DNA of 64,000 bases from Phaeosaccion multiseriatum. Lineage: Eukaryota > Ochrophyta, other classes. The notes under the pieces are model-generated. The model did not search any database and was not told the origin of the DNA. It saw only the letters and a program-made list of their open reading frames with translations. Below are positions 11,136 through 21,815 of this stretch, in pieces. The position numbers were made by a program, and so were the translations under genes. Location of the stretch: assembly GCA_965112735.1 (NCBI GenBank), contig OZ218956.1, forward strand, positions 2,666,001 to 2,730,000, given 5' to 3'. The stretch's first letter is position 1. Each line of letters begins with the position of its first letter.

Positions 11136-13031
11136 TTATGCCTTGCTCTTCTTAAGCTTCTCTGCGATGAGCTGCTTGACAATCTTCTGCTCCTCAATCA
11201 GGAAGGCCCGGACGATTCGCTGACGTACGCAGGGGCCACACAATGCTCCGCCGTAGGGGCGGGACACGGTCTTCTCACGCTTCTTCAGTGCTCGGTACTG
11301 CTTTGGGCGAAGGTGCTTGATCTGTTTTGGTTGTGGTCAAGGGTCAAGGGTGACGGGCGGGAGGGGAGAGAAGGAAGAGGGGGGTTGGGGAGGAGAGGAT
11401 GGAGGGGAGAGGGAAGAAAGTGTTGGGGAGGAGAGGAAGGGGGGTTGGGGTCAGCGGCATAGGAGTCCGGTCGGTCGAGGAGCTTCCGGAAGGGCGAACA
11501 GAGCATAAAATGAAAAGAGCAAGAGCAGAGCTGCCCTCGCTGGCGCTGGCTTGGCCGCCTCTCGTGTCGGAAACACCGCAAAGAGCCACTGCTGGTGCCT
11601 CAGATAAACACGCCCCCTTCCTTCTTTTCCTCCTCCTCCTGCAGCAGCAGCAGTTGCTGCTGCTACTACTACTACAGCTGTTCTGCAAAACACGGCGCAA
11701 TACCGGTTGCGACCTGCCCTTGCCTCCTCCTCTGAAACGTAAACACAGCTCCCCAACTCTCCGCCACAGAAGGAGTGAAACACCGCAGAGAGAACGAGAG
11801 ACCGGGCACGATAGTTCTCATCATGGCCAGCGCCATCGAACGCGAAAGCGGCGGAAGGGACTTAGGTCCAACAGTCTCTTGATCCGGCCGTGAAAAAAAA
11901 GTCCCCCCAAGAGAGGGCCGAGCGCAAGCACAGAGAGGGGTGATTTGGACACATCCACACCGCCCTCTCCTCCTCGTGCAGTTGGTGTCGCCGTGCTTCT
12001 TCAGCAAGACGCTGACGAGCAGCAGGTAAGAAAAGTACCGTCAGTCTCACCAGCCCCCCCCCCCTCGCCTCGGCGGGGTATGCACCGCTCCTCCTCCTCC
12101 TCCTCCTCCTGGTTAGGAGGGCGTTTGTATCCAATCACGAGGAACGCCACACATCATCTCGCAACCTCCCAATCAAGCGAGAGCTCCCTCTGTGCACTTG
12201 ATGCAGAGCAGTCCCCCCCCTCTACCCCCTTCCCTTCCCACCAGTGAGCACAGGCGACAGGGCTGTTCGCCGCCTTATCAGTGAGACCCTAGAGTGTGGA
12301 GCACCAGCAATTCCACCTGCAGCGGTGGGCAGAAAAGAAAGGCTTGGGCAAACCCCATGCAGCAAAGGCCCCTCCTAGATGGAAGAATCGCTTGGTCTTG
12401 TGGCAGTTGCACCCAGCCCGCCCCCCCCCCCAGTCGCCCCTGACCACAAAACAGAGAGCCCCAAGTCACGAGCGCATGCACCGGCGCCTCTGGTAGCGTG
12501 GGGTGCAACACTCAGGGATTGCTGACTGCCTCACTGACAGCGCCCTTCCTTCCAAACAACAGCGTGAGAATCTCTGATAATGCACCGTCACAACTGCCGC
12601 TTCCACCCGCCTTCCTCTTCTTTCTCCTCTGCTGCCAATGCCTTTCTCTCACTACTGAGAACACGCCCCACTTCGTAGCAGCCAGCCCCCCCTTTCTTAA
12701 TGTCCCCTACGCCGAAATTCCGGCAGCCAGTAGACGACCACACCGCCTTCATTCCACAACTCTGTTGCTTGGCATGCCACATCCCTATAATACTGAGGAA
12801 CTGAGGGCGACTGACAAGAAGACAGAGAGAAGACAGAGAGAGATTAGACAGAATACTTACCCCTTGGAGAGAGACACTGCAGGCGGGCTCTCCACAGCTG
12901 GGGCCCTTGGCCGCCTTCTTGTGGTAGTGGGCCACCATCTTCCCTCCCGGCGTCTTGACAACCTTAACCCGGTTGGATTTGGTGTTGTAGGCATGACGCC
13001 GGGTGTGCTGGACGCGCAATTCCTTCACCAT
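11136..13031 (-). CDS. RPL34: 60S ribosomal protein eL34
   Basis: This is a structural protein of the large cytosolic ribosomal subunit. Two coding exons are read on the minus strand, 12861-13031 (57 codons) and 11136-11321 (61 codons plus stop), giving 118 aa, the normal family length. Exon 1 carries the family start region (RRHAYNTKSNRVKVVKTPGGK) and Cys residues of the zinc-binding site (CGEPAC). Exon 2 continues with IKHLRPKQYRALKK, RPYGGALCGPCVRQRIVRAF and LIEEQKIVKQ. The exon junction falls exactly where eL34 reads QGI. The intron is 1539 bp, the longest between adjacent exons in this window apart from none I can place elsewhere in a housekeeping gene. It contains low-complexity Ser/Leu/Gln codon runs but no additional eL34 sequence. 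Acceptor CCAAAACAG lies just before 11321. Confidence 0.95.
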
Positions 13032-13426
13032 CTGCCCAAGAGAGACACACAAGGAGTATAGCAATCAGCAAAGCGGTTTTCTCTGCTGCCAATGCAGAAC
13101 TCAGCGAGACTCGGGTGGGGGCGCCTCGGACGGGCTGCTTTTCGCACCCCTCCTCTTCTCTCTCTCCTCCAGCTGCTTCGCTACTCCCTTCGCTCTCAAG
13201 CAAACAAGCAGACCATCCACCACCCTTCTCAGCTCTCCTCAATCCCCTAATCCTTCCTTACCCCCTCACCTTCTCCGCAAACAAACAACTCTAGCACCTC
13301 TGCCAGCCAACAACAAAACCCCAGGGGGTTACTTCCTAATGAGTTTGGGCCAAAAGGAGAAGACCCAATCTTGCCTACTTGCCTCCAAACGGAGGACGTC
13401 CGGAGAAGAATAGCAGAGAAAGAGAA
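13032..13426. promoter_or_regulatory. Divergent promoter region eL34 / PSMD5-like gene
   Basis: This spacer of about 350-400 bases separates two divergent start codons. A ribosomal protein gene and a proteasome assembly gene thus share it. A CTTGGGCAG directly before the eL34 ATG resembles a splice acceptor, so a non-coding leader exon is possible. No TATA box is recognised. Confidence 0.3.
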
Positions 13427-15427
13427 ATGGAGGATGCTGATGGGCAGCAGCAGGAGCAGGAGCATCTTGAGGGGAAGGAGGAGGTAAAGAAGCAGTGGGC
13501 GGAAGTCTGGAGCAAGCTCGAGCGCTTCAGCCATCGTTTGAGCAAGTTCTCGGGCAGCAGCTACATCCACCACCCTCCCAGTGATGACCCGTCCGCCCCC
13601 GACGACGAGGACAGCATCGTTCTGGAGCTGCTGGGTGAGGTGGACCTGCAGAAGCTCTTCGCCGCCGCCTATACCGCCCATGCGGACCCAGCCGAGAGCA
13701 GCAGGCAGCGGATGGTGGCTTCCACCCTCACGTCCGTCTTCGGCTCCCCAGCTTCGGCTCCCACCCTCCTAGCCTCGCTCGAGGCAGCCTCACTGGCCCT
13801 CGTGCACGGTCTTACGGCCCCCACTTTTCCTTCGCTCCGGCAACTCACCGCCAAGGTCCTCGTGGCGCTCACCAAGGCAAGCGCGACCCCCGCGGTTCTC
13901 CCCGGCGGCATGGAGGATGAGGAGGAGCGAGGGCTGCAGCAGGAGGTGTGCTGCCAGCTCTTGCAGCAGCCTCCTCTCCTGCGCGCTCTGGTGCATGCCG
14001 TACGAGACGAGAGCCTCGTCGTGTCACAGACTGCCGTGGACGTGTTGGTCGGGGGTGCGCAGGTGGTGAACCTGGGAGGAGCCGGGGGGGGCAACGATGG
14101 TAGCACACTACTGCAGGCCATCATGGAGGAGATTCGAAGTGCAGTGGCCGCTGCGCAGAGCGGGGAGGAGGAGAGTGGGGGCGACGCTGCTACCGCCGCT
14201 GCTTCCGCTGCTGTAGCATGGGACGGCACCTTTGCCCTACGATACGCGGAGGCGGTGGTCAGACTCTGCGCCACAGGGGAAGCCGCGACACGCGTGGGCA
14301 AGAGCAGTGGAGCCGTGCACGAGGTTCTGCTACCACTGCTGCGGACGGACGATGTGCTGCTCAAGCTCAACGCGCTGGAGCTGTTGGAGCACCTGTGTGC
14401 CACCAAGGAGGGGGTGGCCTTGCTCTTCCAAGAGGGGCATGTGGAGGCCCTCCTGCAGCTCGTGGGAGGAGGAGGAGGAGGAGGAGACGAGGGTGGGGAA
14501 GAGGAGGAGGGCGTAGGTGGCGACCCTTTGTTGGGCGGAAGCGCTTTGCGAGTCATCGGCGCCATCTATGCCCGTGCGGCCCAAACCCACGCAGCAGCAG
14601 CAGCAGCAGCAGCAAGCAGCCCCACTCCCTCCTCTTCGTCTTCTTCCTCCTCCTCCTTTGACTGGGCAGCCCTTGACCCATCGCTGGCACGGCGCTTTCT
14701 CCGGGCGTCTCTCCGGTTGGTGGCAGGGGCCGATGGAGCGGGGAAGGAGTCAGCGAAGCTGGCCGCTCTGGACGCCGTGGCGACGTTTGCAGGGAGTTCG
14801 ACCACGGCCCTGCGCACCGTACTTTCGGACGAGGCCAAGGGGGGGGGGAGGTCCCTATGCGATTCTTGGCTCAACCTTCGCAAGATGCACAAGCCTGAGA
14901 TCAAGGCGGCGGCGCTACACAGCGTGGCCAGAGTGCTTGGATGTCCACCTATCCACGTAGAGGACAGCGGCAGCAGTGGGAGCAGTGGCAGCGGTGCAGG
15001 AGGAGAAGGGGCGGGACACGTTTCGGCGGAGCTGTCCCAGCTCCGACGGCAGCTCTTCGACGCCGTAGGCGCGCTCAACGGCCTGTCCTCCACGATGGAC
15101 CTGGTGATGCAGTTGCTGTCTCAGGACCCCCTCCCCGAGCTACGCTACGCCGCCTACGACCTCTGTCGCTGCGCCGCGTGGCAGAGGGGGGCGTGGGGTC
15201 TGCGTGCTCTGTACGGGCATGCCGCTTGGAAACCCTATCTGGAGAACCGATCAACGGAGACGACCAAGGCGGGCCGCGAGTGGAAGTTCAGCGTCATCGA
15301 GGCGGTGATGGCCTGCAGCGAGAGACACGCTGTGCTGGACGCCTCGGGCTTGCAGGAGGTGGATGTGATGCTCCGACAGGGGCCTTTTTACGTGCCCAAG
15401 CAGCAGCATGATGTGGAGGTGGTGTAA
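13427..15427 (+). CDS. PSMD5: 26S proteasome non-ATPase regulatory subunit 5-like assembly chaperone
   Basis: PSMD5/S5B is a HEAT/ARM-repeat chaperone that helps assemble the ATPase base of the 19S regulator. The gene is a single exon of about 666 aa from the ATG at 13427 (an in-frame ATG at 13379 gives 682 aa; the human protein is about 504). Helical-repeat segments alternate with low-complexity inserts (polyG/E near 14465-14515; polyA and polyS near 14590-14660). Family-like phrases are DDVLLKLNALELLEHL, SQDPLPELRYAAYDL and, near the end, YLENRSTETTKAGREWKFSVIEAV and LRQGPFYVP, which match the conserved PSMD5 C-terminus. It is unusual here in having no intron. The codon-repeat inserts explain the extra length. 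Identity rests mainly on the C-terminal third. Confidence 0.8.
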   Translation: MEDADGQQQEQEHLEGKEEVKKQWAEVWSKLERFSHRLSKFSGSSYIHHPPSDDPSAPDDEDSIVLELLGEVDLQKLFAAAYTAHADPAESSRQRMVASTLTSVFGSPASAPTLLASLEAASLALVHGLTAPTFPSLRQLTAKVLVALTKASATPAVLPGGMEDEEERGLQQEVCCQLLQQPPLLRALVHAVRDESLVVSQTAVDVLVGGAQVVNLGGAGGGNDGSTLLQAIMEEIRSAVAAAQSGEEESGGDAATAAASAAVAWDGTFALRYAEAVVRLCATGEAATRVGKSSGAVHEVLLPLLRTDDVLLKLNALELLEHLCATKEGVALLFQEGHVEALLQLVGGGGGGGDEGGEEEEGVGGDPLLGGSALRVIGAIYARAAQTHAAAAAAAASSPTPSSSSSSSSSFDWAALDPSLARRFLRASLRLVAGADGAGKESAKLAALDAVATFAGSSTTALRTVLSDEAKGGGRSLCDSWLNLRKMHKPEIKAAALHSVARVLGCPPIHVEDSGSSGSSGSGAGGEGAGHVSAELSQLRRQLFDAVGALNGLSSTMDLVMQLLSQDPLPELRYAAYDLCRCAAWQRGAWGLRALYGHAAWKPYLENRSTETTKAGREWKFSVIEAVMACSERHAVLDASGLQEVDVMLRQGPFYVPKQQHDVEVV

Positions 15428-15711
15428 GTGTGTGTAAGTACAGTTACACTAGGTACGCCATTAGCAGCTGCAAACGAGCTTGAGAGCCGACCGACCGGGC
15501 GTGTGGTGGTGCATGCTCCAACAGGAGGAACAAGACTCCGCCTGCACCAGCAGCAGTGACTTCCGAGCCCCGAGCTCTGAGCAATGCGCTGGACAGGAGA
15601 GGGAGACGGAGATGGTGGTGGGGAGACTTGCTTTGCCTCCAAACAATGTGGAGCATCCCGAGCAGTGTTCGCAGCGGTGTGGATGCCGAGAAGCGGCCAC
15701 GGAGAGCGTGA

Positions 15712-15845
15712 CCTGCTTGACCTGTTGTTGACCTGATGTTGGCCTGCTGTTGACCTGTTGTGGACATGTTGTATTGGACTTGCTGTTGTCGGCCTGTTGT
15801 GAACCTGGCGTGTGTTGTGGACCTGTTGTGGACCTGTAGTGGATA
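15712..15845. repeat. Degenerate GACCTGTTGT minisatellite
   Basis: A run of imperfect 9-12 base units of the form TGACCTGTTGT / GGCCTGCTGT / GGACCTGTTGTG covers this interval. On the minus strand it reads as repeats rich in CAACAGGTC, producing spurious STTGQQQ-type frames. Confidence 0.75.
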
Positions 15846-17391
15846 TTCCACGAGATGCCCGAGCAGGCAACTGGGCCTCTGGACCTCCGTCTGGGTCTGG
15901 GCCTCCCTCCGTCCACTTTCCGACTCCGTCGTACGTACGCCTTCGACCAGCGTGGCCTGACTGTCCCCCCCTGTGTGGCCTGACTACATCTACCGCCAGA
16001 GCAACTGGAGCGCTACCACCCCCCACGTTGTGGACTGGACGCCACCCATGATGCTCTCCTTCTCCGCCAACGACCGACCAAGGCGAGGAGGAGTGGGGCG
16101 GCGTGCTGGGAGAAGCCCAGACACAGAGGGGAATGGCGGAAGGCTATGTGATCGAGGTGTGAGGCTGTGCTACTGAGACTTCCGTTGAGCACGGGCCTTG
16201 GCGGGCTTGCCTCTGGTACGGTAGCCCCAAGGTTCCATGCTTAGACTTACTTGCCTTTCGTGATCGATTGATTCCACGACCCAGTTTCGATCCGCACTAA
16301 TATATCGAGCATCCCGAAAGTCAGTGTCACGTGGTTTCTGCGGCTGCTGCCTCAAACCAACCAGGCCTCAAACCTTCAGAAGGACGCGTCCTAGTCCCCC
16401 CCTCCGTGTCTGAATCATGCTACTACTTCGAACTATCTGCCTGAACTGTGTAGTGTAGGCCCCCTCGACCTCCCTCTCTGCGCACCGGGGCGGTAGCTAA
16501 GGGGTGCAATAGGGTGGGAGTATGTGTGTGTGTGTCTGTCTTTTCTGCAGACCGCCGCCATGGAGCAGCAGCCGTATGGCGACGACCACCCAAAACCCAA
16601 AAGAGAACCAACAGCTGTATGTAATTATGTAATTTGATTCATGTTCTCGTATTATGAGAGAGAGCGCGTGCATCATCACACGTTATTAGTCCATCTGACC
16701 AGCTCGTTGCTTTCTCTCCAACTCACCCCCCCTCCAATATACTTACTTGCTGTTTGTTTCTCCTTTGGTCCACCCCCCAACCCCGAGGGAAATACATGGT
16801 GTGTGATGGCGTGATGTGCCAGCCTCTCATCATCATCATCATCACCATCATCCATCAGGCTGTCGTCTCTGTTCTCGCCCCCCTTGGTGGGACGCCCTTC
16901 TCCTTCCAGACAGAACTGACGCTCGGAATGCCGTTGGTGAGTGGAGGTGTGAGCACACACCAGCCTCCCCACCTCCACCCACCCACCCACCCACCCACAC
17001 ACGCAACAGACCCAAGAACCCGCTCTCTCTTGCCACAAAGGGCGTATCCCTTGCACGGGACACGCATCACTTTTGTTTGTTGTTTGCAAAGGACGCCCTT
17101 TTGTTTGCTTGCGGCGCTCTCTGGCCTCCCTTCCCTTCTCTCCCTCCATAGGCTGGACCGCAGCCAACCACCACCGTACCTGTCCTTTAGGTCGCTACAA
17201 GTAGTGCTTCAATGACAGTACTCCAAACTACTCCCACACTCCTTTCCTCTCCCCACACCCACACCACCCCATACACAACCAACACAATACATGATCTATG
17301 TACATGTAATACACATTCGACAACCGTTGCTCCAGAGCACATGGTGTCCCGAACCCTTTCGCCCCCGCCCTCCCCTCCCCTCCCCCCTTGG

Positions 17392-17526
17392 TATCAAAAT
17401 TGTTGCCCTCGCCGAGAACGCTGCGTTGTTTTGGGTCTCGACACGAAACGCTCGAGAGACCCAAAACCAACCCCATTTCCCACCCCCACCCCTCCACCTG
17501 TTATCAAAATTGTTGCCCTCGCCGAG
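17392..17526. repeat. 25-bp direct repeat, 110-bp spacing
   Basis: The 25-bp segment beginning TATCAAAATTGTTGCCCTCG occurs at 17392-17416 and 17502-17526, each followed by a related TGCGTTGTTTTGGTCTC-like stretch. This points to a 110-bp tandem duplication with divergence. Confidence 0.8.
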
Positions 17527-17672
17527 CAGGCTGCTTGTGTTTTGGTCTCCCCGCCCCTCCCCTCCCATCCAACACTTCCACTTGAGGGTCCAGCCGCCGA
17601 GTGTGTAAAATCGAAATGAAGCGAATGCTGCGCAACGCCCCCTTAAAGTGGTCAAGGCCAAGAAAGGGTTGG

Positions 17673-17864
17673 TTAGGCATCGGAGACCATGCTCTCCTTC
17701 TTCTTCTCCTCCTTCTGGGGCTGCTGCTGAGGCTGCTGTACAACATCCCCTAAGGTTGTAAAGTCCAAGAGAGAGGGTAAATCAGCATCCGAGAGCGCAC
17801 CCCCCTCCTCCTCCTCCTCCTCCTCCTCCTCCTCCTCGTTCTTCTTCTTCTTCTTGTTGTTGTT

Positions 17865-17897
<33 letters not shown>

Positions 17898-20726
17898 CCT
17901 CTGCGGCAGCTGCTGCTGAGCCTGTTGGTTCTCCACATCCACATGGGGCTGCTCTATCTGAGGCTGCTGTCCGTCGATAATCTGGCCAATCACATGGTCG
18001 GCAGGCATAAACGACAAGGCCGTGCTCAGCGTCACCACGGACTCCACCACCTCGGCAGGGGTGTCAGCAAGCACCTCTTCGCATGTGCGGGGCTCTCTGC
18101 GCAGCATACTGTCGTAGGCAGCGGCCTCTCGCGACCCCAGCACGTTGACGATGTCATTGCGAATTCGGACGAGGAAGGCCGTGACCACCGTCCTTCTGAC
18201 GTTATACTCTCCCGTGAAGGGGTTGGTGAGGTCCAGCATGAAGGACAGGAGCACGGTGTACGCACCCACCAGCATGGTGAATAGGATCTGGGACTCTAGC
18301 GCGACTGTCGTGGACCCGCTTCCGGCAGAGGTTAGGGTGAAGCCCACCAGCAACAAGCCGGTGAGAGTGCCGATGATGGCATAGTGCGCAGGGGGAAGTA
18401 AGGCCCCTTCCGAGCTCAGCCTCTGCGTGCGGAGAGAGCTTACCTCGCCGACCAAGCCCCGCAGGAAATTGAGTTCGTCTCTGTGGATGTTGGGCTGTTT
18501 TGGTGGGCAGGTAGGTATGTAGGTGGGTAGGTGGGTAGGTGGGTAGGGAGTCGAGAGCAATGGAGTGGGAGGGGATGCAAAATGAAGGGGCAGAGGCGGA
18601 CAGAGGCGAGCAGAGGCGAGCCATCGGTAGTCAGGAGGTGCTGAACGAAGAGGAAAAGGAAAGCGAACGACAAGCAATGGCCACATGACAAGGAGATGAA
18701 TTGCCTGGTACCCGTGCCTGCCTTTACCTTGGAATTGTGTGCCTGCGTGCTGAGCTCGTCTTCGTCTACTCCGCTGATCATGCGCTGCAGTTCCTCAAGG
18801 GGGTCCGATTGAACCGTTCGAAGAATCTCCGCAAATCTGGGGGCACGCAGATCAGCAACGCACATATGAAGGGTTAAGATGAATGGCATGGATAGATATT
18901 GTCACGTCACTCCATCCCGCGTCTCTGCCTCTCCTCCCCTCCCCCCCCCCCGCCTCTTGCTCACCTTCCGAGCCAGATGAGGGTGTCTGTGTGCCGCCAG
19001 ATGCTGAGTGGGTGTGTGGGTGTGTGTGGGTGTGTGGGGGGGGGTAGGTATGCGATTGGGTGAGTCAAGGGCAGAGGACAGAGGGGTGAGGGCAGAGAAT
19101 GTAGCTCAAATAGGCCAGAGAGACAAGAATACGTCTACTATGACTCTTCAGCCTCCCTCATTCGCTTCTCTTGCCTTTTTATATCTGTACAACTGTACCC
19201 GTCAAGTATTGTGTCACCAACTGCCTCACCTCTTCATGGCCTTTTCCTGCCGCACAGTGTCGTACTTCCACAGGTCCTGAAGGTGCATGGACAAAGAAGA
19301 AAGTAGCGCAACCTCCTTGTTGACAAGCTCCTCAATGCGGTTCTGTCGGCCGATGAGCAGACTAATGGTGTAACTGAAGAGGGTGCCGAAGAGGAGGGAG
19401 ATGCCGGGCAGGAAGCTCCCTGTGAGGCCGTCTTTCACCTCCGATCCGAAGGCCTGCGCGTCGGGAGAGGTCAGCAGGAAGAGTCGCACCGTCTGGGGGG
19501 GAGGGGGAGGGGACGACAATGGTAATAGATGTGTAGGGTTGGTAGGGGCAAAGAAGCCCAAGACGACACAGTGTATGTTTCACAAGGAGGTAGGGAGGAG
19601 AGGGGAGAGGAGGGGGAGGGGAGGGGAGGAGGAAAAAGGGGAGGGCAGGGGAAGGGGTTAATGCAGGGTGTTGCGTTTGTCTTGTGTGAACCATACAACA
19701 CCCCCCAGTCTCAGGCCCATACAGTGCTGTATGACCAACTGCTGTTGCCGCCGCTGCTGCTGCTACTGCTACGTGCCCTCGACTTACTTGGACGATGACG
19801 GGGAAGGCCTCAAACGCAAGTACCAGGGCAGCCACTTTGATGACAATCTCGGCTGACGGGAGGCAGACACGACACACAGCGCAGCGGAGGGGAGGGGAAA
19901 GGAGGGGAGGGGGGAGGTGAGGCGAGGGGAGGGAAGGGGTACAGGAGGGACGCAGGGGAAGACTTTTAAGGTGCAGTCGTCAAGAAAGTCTGCTGGCGGC
20001 CAACACAAGGCCCACAGACCAGTGGAGCCATCGAATCCTCCTCCTCCTCCTCCTCCTCCTCCTCCTCCTCCCCCCGCTCCTCTTCCTTCCAGTGTGCACA
20101 CATACCGACATTGGCCGGGGCAAACCCTCCTGTCTTGAGATCTGAAAAGACTAACGCGTCTTTAATGTCGCTCGTGTTGCTCAGGGAGCTGCAATCAGGA
20201 CAAACAAAGGGGCCAAGAGAAGGGCAGGACAAGGAGTGGACGAGAGGGGGGCGGGAGGGCAGGGAGGCGGCATGTTAAGGACAAATCGAGGTGCCGTAGT
20301 GGTGTAAGACACGCAAAAGAAGTGAGAGGGGAGTCCCCCCGCCTGTCTGTCTGCTGTACACTCTCCCCCCCTTCTCCTTTGTCCTCCGCACCTTATGCTG
20401 TGGAAAAGTCTTCGATCTGAAGCGTAGGTCCGCTTAGGAAGACGCGATCTCTCAATGTTCGACTGATTGAAAATCATGCTCAAGCCACCCTGCCTCTCCG
20501 CACCAGGGTGGCGGGAGAGAGCAGCCTCCAGGACACTTCCCGCCGAGGCGGGCCAAGAACAGGTCGTCGTTCCGTAGTACCTTGCTCCTCCTGCTCTTGC
20601 TGCTGCTCTCATACTAGGCAAGGACGTGAAAGCCGCCACGTACGGATGGAAAACGGCAAACACTGCTGCTACAGCTGCTACTCCTGCTGCTCCTCCGCAA
20701 TACAAGGGGCGCTTCATTCTTCCCAT
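17673..20726 (-). CDS. DUF4239 (bestrophin-like) membrane protein with a plastid-type presequence
   Basis: Seven exons are read on the minus strand: 20392-20726, 20106-20188, 19788-19852, 19230-19492, 18965-19003, 18728-18836 and 17673-18494 (571 aa, continuous frame). The N-terminus (MGRMKRPLYCGG, then AAGVAAVAAVFAVFHPYVAAFTS) is a signal peptide followed by an AAF motif, the heterokont plastid-targeting pattern. The body has four hydrophobic segments: VIKVAALVLAFEAFPVI, FLPGISLLFGTLFSYTISLL, HYAIIGTLTGLLLVGFTL and ILFTMLVGAYTVLLSFML. It ends with the family signature LDLTNPFTGEYNV. A coiled stretch after helix 2 (RIEELVNKEVALLSSL) is typical of DUF4239. The C-terminus has polyQ, polyN/K and polyE runs from trinucleotide repeats. 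Bestrophin relatives are chloride channels and some act in the thylakoid, but the function of DUF4239 is unknown. Targeting is inferred. An earlier in-frame ATG at 20810 is less likely. Confidence 0.85.
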
Positions 20727-21815
20727 CGACGATACGCTCGATTCCCGCCCCACCAGGCGAAGGGAAGGGGGCAAGGCAGAGGACGAGGCGCTGGTGCAAA
20801 AGAAAATCACCCACAGCAGGGGGCTCCGTTATTGCTGTGCTGCTCTGTTCTTCCTTTCCTCGGTTTTTTTTTTCTCTCACTGCATAACTGTATGACACAC
20901 CCAGGTTGAAAAAGCCCCTTCCTGGCGCTTTGAAAGGAAGTATTGATCTCTCCCTCAAAGCAAGAGGAACTGAAAACGCTCTCTTCCTATCTGGTGCTAA
21001 CGCGCGCGTAAAGCAGACGTCCACAGCGTAAAGCAGACGTCCACAGAAAGGTGGAAAAATTGGAAGGGGGAGGGGCAGTTGGAAGTGGGGGGGGGGGGGT
21101 AATTGAAATTCCAGGAGTTTCAGTTTGCGGAGACCGTTCCTAGACCTTTAAAACGCCACAAAACGAGTCCCACTGCCCACTCATGGGTACCTTCAGCGCC
21201 CTCCTCCTCCATACGTGGCCAAAAGTACCGTGTATAAATGTGTCGTATAAACTGTGTAAGCGCCCTTGGCAAGCGCTCTCCTCTCGACCCACCCCTTCCA
21301 TGTTCCACGCCCCCCCCCCGCCCCCTTCCTCCTCCGTCATCCTCAGGCGCGAGGGAGGACAGAAGCAGCGCCTTCCTCCAGTGTACGGAGAGCGGGGTGG
21401 GGGGACGGAGCCCTGCCCCTTCTGTTACTGCTCTATCCCTCCTCCTCCTCCTCCTCCTCCTCCTCCTCCTCCTCCTCTCTTCCTCCTGCTACTGCTCCTG
21501 CTGCTGCTGCTGCTGCTGCCCCTCCTGCTCCTGCTCCTGCTCCTGCTTCTGCTTCTGCTCCTCCTCCTCCCTCCTCCTCCTCCTCCTCCTCCTCCCTCCT
21601 GCTGCTACATCAATCAACCCCCAGCTCTGTTCCTCAACTTTACCCAACCAACCAGCCCCAATGCCTCTCTTCTCGTACCTCAATCCCTCACTTCTATTCG
21701 TTGCTCTTGTTCTTGTTGACTCCCAATCCCTCTCCACTCTCGCCTATTTGTTGTTCTTGATGATTCCCATACTCCCTCTGCCCTCTTCTCCCTCCCCCTC
21801 CTCACCCTCTCTCCT
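20727..21815. other. Spacer upstream of the DUF4239 gene, with tandem and triplet repeats
   Basis: The region lies between the DUF4239 start and the carrier stop codon. It contains a perfect 20-bp tandem duplication (21006-21045) and long CCT/CTG triplet tracts (about 21436-21605) whose open frames on either strand are low complexity. No gene is supported. Confidence 0.5.
21006..21045. repeat. Perfect 20-bp tandem duplication
   Basis: The unit GCGTAAAGCAGACGTCCACA occurs twice back to back, about 280 bases upstream of the DUF4239 start codon. It lies in the presumed promoter of that minus-strand gene. Confidence 0.9.

Larger units (their letters stand above)
15428..17672. other. Gene-poor spacer with minisatellite, direct repeat and orphan exon-like segment
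   Basis: Over 2.2 kb between convergent genes, no complete gene is recognised. It holds a degenerate GACCTGTTGT minisatellite (15712-15845) and a 25-bp direct repeat (17392 and 17502). One segment (16859-16936, plus) has a clean acceptor and donor and encodes 26 residues. A short basic minus-strand frame ending at 16173 also occurs. Neither exon-like piece could be linked to a gene. Confidence 0.4.

Noticed and set aside
11810-11830. ATGATGA on the minus strand in the eL34 intron as a snoRNA C box
   Set aside because: No D box at a plausible distance and no terminal stem.
11399-12247. Open frames on both strands inside the eL34 intron
   Set aside because: Low-complexity codon runs; eL34 sequence joins directly across the interval at the conserved QGI position.
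13669-14565. Minus-strand frame of 298 codons
   Set aside because: Antisense shadow of the PSMD5-like gene in a GC-rich region.
16173-16250. Short basic minus-strand frame ending GYRTRGKPAKARAQRKSQ
   Set aside because: It resembles a ribosomal protein tail in composition, but I could not match it to a family or find an upstream exon.
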